Shown here: positions 58,745 to 64,000 of the stretch, piece after piece | Position numbering within the stretch: the stretch's first letter is position 1 | Layout of the letters: every line of letters starts with the position of its first letter | Assembly (NCBI RefSeq): GCF_009728935.1 | Contig: NZ_CP034235.1 | Coordinates: 3,014,001-3,078,000 of the forward strand | From: Paenibacillus psychroresistens | Lineage (GTDB): Bacteria > Bacillota > Bacilli > Paenibacillales > NBRC-103111 | Reading direction: 5' to 3' | DNA length: 64,000 nt | The notes under the pieces: generated by a model | What the model was told of the DNA's origin: nothing | Seen by the model: the letters and a program-made list of their open reading frames with translations, nothing else | Databases searched by the model: none | Made by a program: the position numbers and the translations under genes

Positions 58745-58952
58745 AACGTATAGCACCATACAGGGTGACATGTGGGACGGAATCGCAATGAAGGTTTTTG
58801 GAAATGAAAGCTACATGGATAAGCTGATTGAAGCAAATCCAAGTCAACAAACGAGGGTTATATTTCCCGCCAACATAGTATTAAATATTCCGGTAATCGC
58901 GGTACCCACTTCTTCAAATCTTCCACCTTGGAAACGTGGTGATAATGATTGA
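58734..58952 (+). CDS. Tail protein X (LysM-like)
   Basis: 72 residues: YSTIQGDMWDGIAMKVFGNE, SYMDKLIEANP and IVLNIPVI give the LysM-like fold of P2 gpX. It overlaps the tape measure gene by 11 bases and the next gene by four. Confidence 0.88.
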   Translation: MKNKTYSTIQGDMWDGIAMKVFGNESYMDKLIEANPSQQTRVIFPANIVLNIPVIAVPTSSNLPPWKRGDND

Positions 58953-59962
58953 CCAGGCGAGCTCATCTTGAGCTGAAATACAATAAAATTAATATCTATG
59001 AGGATCTTAAACCTCATCTTAAAAGTTGGACATTCACTGACAATATGAGCGGTGAAGCTGATGATTTACAGATTGTTCTGGAGGACATTGCAAAACTTTG
59101 GATAGGTGATTGGATGCCAGACGAAGGAGCTGCTTTAACTGCTACTGTTATCCGAGAAGATTGGCTGAAAGAGTATACTTCGGATAAATTATCTCTCGGA
59201 CTATTTGAGATCGATGAAATTGAAGTTGAGTATCCGCCATCCAATGTAACGATTAAAGCCACATCGATTCCACAATCCTCATCTCTTCGGAGCCAGGTTA
59301 AAAACCGAGCTTGGGAGAAGAGTAGACTTTCCATTGTTATTCGGGATGTCGCCGCTGGATCTAAATTGAAATATTTTTATGATACGGAAGACAATCCTGA
59401 ATACGATCGGATTGATCAGTCAGGAGAAACGGACCTACAATTCTTAATGCGTATCTGCACAGATGCTGGGCTTTGTTTAAAGATTACCGATGCTCAGATT
59501 GTTGTTTTCGATGAACGGAAGTATGAAGTAAAACCCATAATTGCGGACATTACCAGAGGGCTTACTGAAATTAAGAGTTACTCCGGTCGAAAGACTTTAA
59601 ACGGGTCATATCACTCATGTCGGGTGGAATACAACAATGCCAATGATGATATAACGATTAAACATACATTTACTCCACCTAACCCGCCAAAAACAGGACG
59701 GGTTTTAGTTATTAATGAGCGAGTAACAACAGTTAAGGAAGCTGAGCTGCTTGCTAAAAAGCGGCTTAGAGATGCCAACAAAATTGCATGTACATTCCAG
59801 TTAGGTCTTCCAGGCGATACAACCTATCTCGCGGGTCTAACAGTCAATCTATTGAACTTCGGTAAATTTAACGGGAAATATATTATCACCCAAGCTACTC
59901 ATGGGCAGCAAGGTGGATTTGAAACAAAGTTACAGCTTAGAAAATGTTTGGAGGGCTATTGA
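58949..59962 (+). CDS. Baseplate hub protein, P2 gpD / late control D-like
   Basis: 337 residues: SWTFTDNMSGEADDLQIVLE, DLQFLMRICTDAGLCLKITD and LKSYSGRK-like segments match the gpD hub family related to VgrG. It forms the ring at the tail tip below the tube. TTG start in a TTGA overlap. Confidence 0.9.
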   Translation: MTRRAHLELKYNKINIYEDLKPHLKSWTFTDNMSGEADDLQIVLEDIAKLWIGDWMPDEGAALTATVIREDWLKEYTSDKLSLGLFEIDEIEVEYPPSNVTIKATSIPQSSSLRSQVKNRAWEKSRLSIVIRDVAAGSKLKYFYDTEDNPEYDRIDQSGETDLQFLMRICTDAGLCLKITDAQIVVFDERKYEVKPIIADITRGLTEIKSYSGRKTLNGSYHSCRVEYNNANDDITIKHTFTPPNPPKTGRVLVINERVTTVKEAELLAKKRLRDANKIACTFQLGLPGDTTYLAGLTVNLLNFGKFNGKYIITQATHGQQGGFETKLQLRKCLEGY

Positions 59963-60444
59963 TGCAAGAATTAATTCGTGTTGGACATATATCTTCCATT
60001 GCTCCAGATAAAGCCGCAGCTCGAGTAACATTCGCTGATAAATCGGAAGTCGTTACGCTAGAATTGCCTATTATTGTACGTGGATCCTTGGCCGCTAAAG
60101 ATTATTGGATGCCAGAACCTAATGAGCCGGTACTTTGTTTATTCTTACCGAACGGTAGCGCACAGGGTTTTATTCTTGGATCCTTCTATTCGAAAAATAA
60201 TCCGCCTCCAGTAGTAGATGAGACTAAACGCTATATCTCCTTTCCAGATGGTACAAGTATCGAATACGATATGGCCACGAGTACTATGAATATTGTTGCT
60301 GTTGGAGAAATTAATATAGTGGCAACAGGCAATGTCAATGTAATTGGTGATGTAATCGCGGATGGTATCAGTCTTAAACATCATATTCACACTGATGTAA
60401 CGACTGGATCAGGTAATACCGGTGAACCTGATGGGGGTGCTTAA
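59962..60444 (+). CDS. Baseplate spike protein, gpV-like
   Basis: 160 residues. An OB-like N-terminal domain (QELIRVGHISSIAPDKAAAR) is followed by PNEPVLCLFLPNGSAQGFIL. A repetitive beta-helix end (EINIVATGNVNVIGDVIADG) terminates in LKHHIHTDVTTGSG. The HxH near the end is typical of a metal-bound membrane-piercing tip. ATG 59962 follows GGAGG by eight bases. Confidence 0.88.
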   Translation: MQELIRVGHISSIAPDKAAARVTFADKSEVVTLELPIIVRGSLAAKDYWMPEPNEPVLCLFLPNGSAQGFILGSFYSKNNPPPVVDETKRYISFPDGTSIEYDMATSTMNIVAVGEINIVATGNVNVIGDVIADGISLKHHIHTDVTTGSGNTGEPDGGA

Positions 60445-60840
60445 CTTGGGGTAATTGGTAGTTTTGGTGATGTTATATTTCAAGTTTCTGCCGATAAAAT
60501 TAGGACATTTGATGACTTTGTGCGAAACAATGCAGATCGTTGGGAGAGTCATGAGATTATTGGCCAGAAACCGAAAAAAGAATTTATTGGTCCTGGTCTA
60601 GATCAAATCACATTTAATATGCGGTTTGATGCTAACCTAGGTGTGAGTCCTCGCAAAGAAATGGAAGCCTTAATGGTTTTATCCCGAAACGGAAAAGCAG
60701 CCCCCTTAATAATTGGTGGAAAGGCTTTAGGCGTTAATAAGTGGATTATTACTGGTTTGGTCCACAAGTGGAAAAATATTGATAACAAAGGCAATCTATT
60801 GCAAGCCGATCTAGAGATCAGTTTAGAGGAATATGTTTAG
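60445..60840 (+). CDS. Tail protein gpU-like, start codon abnormal
   Basis: The conserved protein (GVIGSFGDVIFQVSADKIRT, FIGPGLDQITFNMRFDANLG, ending LEISLEEYV) needs a start right after the gpV-like stop. The codon there is CTT, with GGGGGTG five bases upstream; no ATG, GTG or TTG follows in frame until 60520, which would remove about 25 conserved residues. A TTG one base later (60446) would work if the GGGG run had five G. So this is either a rare start, a frameshift mutation or a sequence error. Role: baseplate/tail tip assembly. Confidence 0.7.
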   Translation, partial: LGVIGSFGDVIFQVSADKIRTFDDFVRNNADRWESHEIIGQKPKKEFIGPGLDQITFNMRFDANLGVSPRKEMEALMVLSRNGKAAPLIIGGKALGVNKWIITGLVHKWKNIDNKGNLLQADLEISLEEYV

Positions 60841-60854
60841 GAGGTCTTATTATT

Positions 60855-61172
60855 ATGCCTGAAGTAGTTATTACTGCAGAAGAAGAGGAGATCAACTTTG
60901 GTGCAACGGGAGTTAATGAGATTGCTCAAAATGTAAGAATGATCCTAATAACATCTGCATTTTCTTGTCCGATGTTTAGAGAATTTGCTTGGTCTCCAGA
61001 GATTGATGCTCCCATTAATGTAGCTCAAGCTCGGATGTCCGCCAGAATCGCTGATTCTATAAGTATATACGAACCGCGGGCGCAATTAATCAGTGTCGAA
61101 TATAATTCAGATGTTATTAATGGTGTTATCAAACCCGTTGTTAAGGTAAATATCGATGAGGTGAGCCTATGA
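60855..61172 (+). CDS. Baseplate wedge protein, gp25/gpW family
   Basis: 105 residues: EEEEINFGATGVNEIAQNVR, MILITSAFSCPMFREF and SVEYNSDVINGVIKPVVKVN match the gp25-like lysozyme-fold wedge protein family of contractile tails. GGAGG precedes the ATG. Confidence 0.9.
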   Translation: MPEVVITAEEEEINFGATGVNEIAQNVRMILITSAFSCPMFREFAWSPEIDAPINVAQARMSARIADSISIYEPRAQLISVEYNSDVINGVIKPVVKVNIDEVSL

Positions 61173-62287
61173 GTTTAACATCGCTTCCTGATATACAGTT
61201 TATTGATACAAATCCAGATACAATTCGCGATTCTGTTATCGCAGTCTATGAAGCAATTGCAGAGAAGAAACTGTATCCGGGAGATCCGGTGCGGCTTTTT
61301 TTGTTGTCGGTTTCTAATATAATCGTGCAACAGAGAGTCCTAATAAACATGACTGCTAAGCAAAATTTGTTGCGATATGCATTGGGTGATGTGCTGGATC
61401 ATTTAGGATCCCGTGTTCAAACAGAGCGTATTGGTGCACAGCCAGCTGATGTGACGATGAGATTTACTTTATCTGCACCGCAATTAACTAATATAACAGT
61501 TGCAGCTGGCACGAAGGTCAGTCCGGATGGGACTTTGTTTTTCTCTGCTAATAAATCATATGTTATTGCTGCTGGAGAACTCTACACGTATGTTGTATGT
61601 AGCTGTTTGATTGATGGTGAAGAAGGGAATGGATTTGTTCCAGGGCAAATTAATATATTGGTGGATCCCATCGCCTTTGTCGCTTCTGTATTGAATACAA
61701 CTATTAGCTCCGGTGGTGCTGAAATAGAAACCGATGATCATTACCGAGAAAGAATATATCTGGCGCCAGAAGCTTTTTCAGTAGCTGGTCCAACAGGAGC
61801 TTACGAATTTTGGGCGAAAGCAGCTGATCTAAAAATAATTGACGTATTCGTGCATTCCCCTAGTAATGGGGTTGTCGAAATTATTCCGTTAATGGAAGGT
61901 GGAGCACTACCGGATTCAGATGTTTTAGCTGCTGTGCTTGCTAAGTGTAATGATAAAACTATTCGGCCGCTTACAGATCAAGTTCAAGTAGTTGCGCCGG
62001 ATCCAGTTAATTATGTTGTTACCGGTTCATACCACATTGCTTTCGAAGATGCTTCAGATGCTGCCAATATACAAATCGCAGTAACAGCAGCTGTTGCAGA
62101 ATATAGGGTATGGCAAAAGTCGAAACTTGGCCGAGACATAAACCCTTCTGAGTTGACTCGAAGGATTTTAAACGCTGGAGCAAAACGAACTACGATTACA
62201 GCTCCCACTTATACAACAGTAGACAATACAGAGGTTGCAAACGATACAGGCGCTACGATGACATATGGAGGTGTTGACAGTGCGTGA
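61169..62287 (+). CDS. Baseplate protein J
   Basis: 372 residues: LFLLSVSNIIVQQRVLINMT, GDVLDHLGSRVQTERIGAQP, and ETDDHYRERIYLAPEAFSVA GPTGAYEF are typical of the gpJ wedge family; the C-terminal part ends in TAPTYTTVDNTEVA. ATGA overlap with the gp25-like gene. Confidence 0.93.
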   Translation: MSLTSLPDIQFIDTNPDTIRDSVIAVYEAIAEKKLYPGDPVRLFLLSVSNIIVQQRVLINMTAKQNLLRYALGDVLDHLGSRVQTERIGAQPADVTMRFTLSAPQLTNITVAAGTKVSPDGTLFFSANKSYVIAAGELYTYVVCSCLIDGEEGNGFVPGQINILVDPIAFVASVLNTTISSGGAEIETDDHYRERIYLAPEAFSVAGPTGAYEFWAKAADLKIIDVFVHSPSNGVVEIIPLMEGGALPDSDVLAAVLAKCNDKTIRPLTDQVQVVAPDPVNYVVTGSYHIAFEDASDAANIQIAVTAAVAEYRVWQKSKLGRDINPSELTRRILNAGAKRTTITAPTYTTVDNTEVANDTGATMTYGGVDSA

Positions 62288-62843
62288 TATTTATTCCGTC
62301 TCACTGTTGGGCATATTGCCACCTTCATTAACATCGGACCCGCAGGTTCAAGCAGCTGCCCAAGCAATTGATGCCGAGCTTCAAATTGTGAGCGGAAAAA
62401 TAAAAGACCTAGATCTTCTATATTCCATTGATCAACTCGATGATGTTTGGTTAGACGAATTAGCCTGGGCTTTACATGTAGATTTTTACGATAAGACACT
62501 TCTTATCGAGCAGAAGAGGGCTTTAATAAACAATTCGGATCGATGGCACCGTAGGAAAGGAACACCTTCTGCTGTAGAAGAACTTCTAGAGACAATGTTC
62601 GGCGATGGTACTGTTGTCGAATGGTACGATTTTGGTGGTGATCCCTACACATTCCGAGTAACAACCGTGAATTCAGCTGCTACCGATGAAGATGCCCAAC
62701 AATTCTTAGATGCGATTAATTCAGTAAAGAATGTCCGCTCTAGGTTAGAAAGTATACAAATATGTGTTAGTGACGATTTAAATTTATATTTTGGAAACGT
62801 GATATATATTGGCGATTTTATTACAGCAAAGCAGGTGACATAA
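62280..62843 (+). CDS. Tail protein I
   Basis: About 187 residues from GTG 62280 (GGAGGTG seven bases upstream). DDVWLDELAWALHVDFYDKT, NNSDRWHRRKGTPSAVEELL and FGDGTVVEWYDFGGDPYTFR are hallmark segments of P2 gpI. It links the wedge to the tail fibre, whose gene overlaps its stop by one base. Confidence 0.92.
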   Translation: MRDIYSVSLLGILPPSLTSDPQVQAAAQAIDAELQIVSGKIKDLDLLYSIDQLDDVWLDELAWALHVDFYDKTLLIEQKRALINNSDRWHRRKGTPSAVEELLETMFGDGTVVEWYDFGGDPYTFRVTTVNSAATDEDAQQFLDAINSVKNVRSRLESIQICVSDDLNLYFGNVIYIGDFITAKQVT

Positions 62844-64000
62844 TGGGTGCATTCGGTGGATTATTTATAACCAACAAAGGTCGGGCTCTTCAAGCGAAAG
62901 CTCAGACAGGGGTTGTTCTTGTGTTTAATCGCATAGCAATGGGTGATGGTACTATCACAAGTCAGGTCATTGCAGATCTAAATAGCCTAATTAGCCAAAA
63001 GAAAACCTTGGCTATTGAAAAGTTACGGACATTGGGAGCAGGAAAGGCAGTTGTAGGCGGGAGCTTTTCTAATGGCGATATAGTAACTGGGTTTTATTTT
63101 AGGGAACTTGGGGTCTTTGCGCAGGATCCAGACGAGGGAGAGATTCTTTATTGTTATGCTAATGCTGGTGCAGGAGCAGAATATATTCCTGCAGGCGGCG
63201 GTCCGGATATTGTTCAGAAATTTATCGATGTCGTCACAATCGTAGGTAATGTCGCAACAGTTAGTGCAACTATCAATGAATCTTTGGTTTTTACTACTGT
63301 TGCTGATTTTAATACACATAAAAATGCAGCTACTTTGGATCATCCTGACTCATCAGTGATAACCGCAAAGATTGCACCAAAAGCTGTAACAGCTGCAAAA
63401 ATAGCAGATAATACAGTCGGTGCTGGACAAATGGTGGCTGGTGCGGCTACGGATACAGTTATTGGCAACCGAACACCTGTCGATACGGTTTCCGCAGTTG
63501 TTGGAGCGGATACTCCCACAAATCTATTTAGTAAGCTTGCTAATATGATAAAACAGATAACTGGTGGAGCTACTTGGGCTACAGCTGCGACTACGAATCT
63601 GGCAGCACTATTAACCGCAATGGGATTAAGAGCCACTATCTCAAATCCTGTTTTTACAGGAACAGTCACACTGGGGCAAGATCCTGCTTCAGCACTCCAA
63701 GCAGCCACTAAACAATATGTGGATGCTTATGCTTTAGGGTTGGATACAAAAGTATCCTGTAGGGCGGTAGCCACATCAAACATTACTTTAAGCGGCACAC
63801 AAACCGTAGACGGTGTTGTTTTGGTTGTAGGGAACCGCATCCTGGTATCCGGTCAAACAACTGCTAGTCAAAACGGGATATATGTGGTCGCTGCTGGAGC
63901 ATGGGCAAGGTCTTCTGATGCCGACACCTCAGCTGAAGTAACGAGCGGAATGTACACGTATATTGAGGAAGGTACTGCAAACGGCAAGAATGGTTGGAGT
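62843..64000 (+). CDS. Tail fibre protein (partial, runs off right edge)
   Basis: 386 codons are visible and remain open at the edge. The N-terminus (GGLFITNKGRALQAKAQTGV, FNRIAMGDGTI, FYFRELGVFAQDPDEGEILY) is the baseplate-attachment domain of tail-collar fibre proteins. Short helical and Ala/Thr-rich repeats follow (ITAKIAPKAVTAAKIADNTV). A later segment, with TLGQDPASALQAATKQYVDA, is typical of phage fibre shafts. It should carry host recognition at its missing C-terminus. Confidence 0.85.
   Translation, partial: MGAFGGLFITNKGRALQAKAQTGVVLVFNRIAMGDGTITSQVIADLNSLISQKKTLAIEKLRTLGAGKAVVGGSFSNGDIVTGFYFRELGVFAQDPDEGEILYCYANAGAGAEYIPAGGGPDIVQKFIDVVTIVGNVATVSATINESLVFTTVADFNTHKNAATLDHPDSSVITAKIAPKAVTAAKIADNTVGAGQMVAGAATDTVIGNRTPVDTVSAVVGADTPTNLFSKLANMIKQITGGATWATAATTNLAALLTAMGLRATISNPVFTGTVTLGQDPASALQAATKQYVDAYALGLDTKVSCRAVATSNITLSGTQTVDGVVLVVGNRILVSGQTTASQNGIYVVAAGAWARSSDADTSAEVTSGMYTYIEEGTANGKNGWS

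Noticed and set aside
1..64000. tRNA or rRNA genes, toxin-antitoxin pairs, integrase
   Set aside because: None could be recognised in either strand; the integrase and lysis genes are probably outside the window.

Overview
The window is low-GC Bacillota DNA. Strong GGAGG-type ribosome binding sites, frequent TTG/GTG starts, an AbrB-like regulator and a secreted protein with copper-amine-oxidase-N domains fit a Bacillales host, probably Paenibacillaceae; the genus cannot be fixed from the sequence. There are two parts: a defence island of about 20 kb (1-20.6 kb) and most of a temperate myophage genome (20.6 kb to the right edge). The leftmost gene, an ImmA/IrrE-like peptidase on the minus strand, and the phage repressor at 20.6-20.96 kb are the usual neighbours in a lysogeny module. 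The island may therefore be cargo placed between them, but the integrase is not in view.

Defence island. An XRE-DUF3578-HNH type IV-like nuclease with a Nudix hydrolase comes first. Next are a BglII-like nuclease with a membrane protein, an EVE-HNH nuclease leading a complete type I hsdR-hsdM-hsdS operon, and a minus-strand trio (PD-(D/E)XK protein, four-helix membrane protein, DUF695-RraB protein). Then come an acidic orphan, an 833-residue orphan and a 1161-residue SIR2-STAND protein. Gene direction alternates regularly. Every convergent junction carries a bidirectional hairpin built on AACGACA, and two divergent junctions carry the same ~95-bp element (R1, R2). A diverged second copy of the hsdS 3' end at 14272-14358 shows that the island grew by recombination at such junctions.

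Phage early region (20.6-34.2 kb). The repressor faces a Cro-like gene across three GTTC...GAAC operators. Small regulators follow, then a recombination block (SbcC/SbcD-like nuclease and a putative annealing protein). Replication genes are an initiator with internal iteron-like repeats, a G39P-like loader, DnaB and a RuvC-like resolvase.

Accessory region (34.2-43.5 kb). It holds a Dam-like methylase, an ArpU/RinA-type late regulator, three paralogous minus-strand small proteins, a putative AbiC-like exclusion protein, a ParB-methyltransferase fusion, a structured noncoding stretch, a secreted protein, and an orphan YqaS-like small terminase.

Late region (43.6-64 kb). A lambda-like head module (Nu1, GpA, W, B, C with nested scaffold, D, E) is joined to a P2/Mu-like contractile tail (sheath, tube, frameshifted chaperone, tape measure, X, D, V, U, gp25, J, I, fibre). 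An IS3-family element splits the gene after the capsid. The repressor and the gpU-like gene both lack a normal start codon, so the prophage may be damaged or the sequence may hold homopolymer errors. Lysis genes and the end of the tail fibre lie beyond the right edge.
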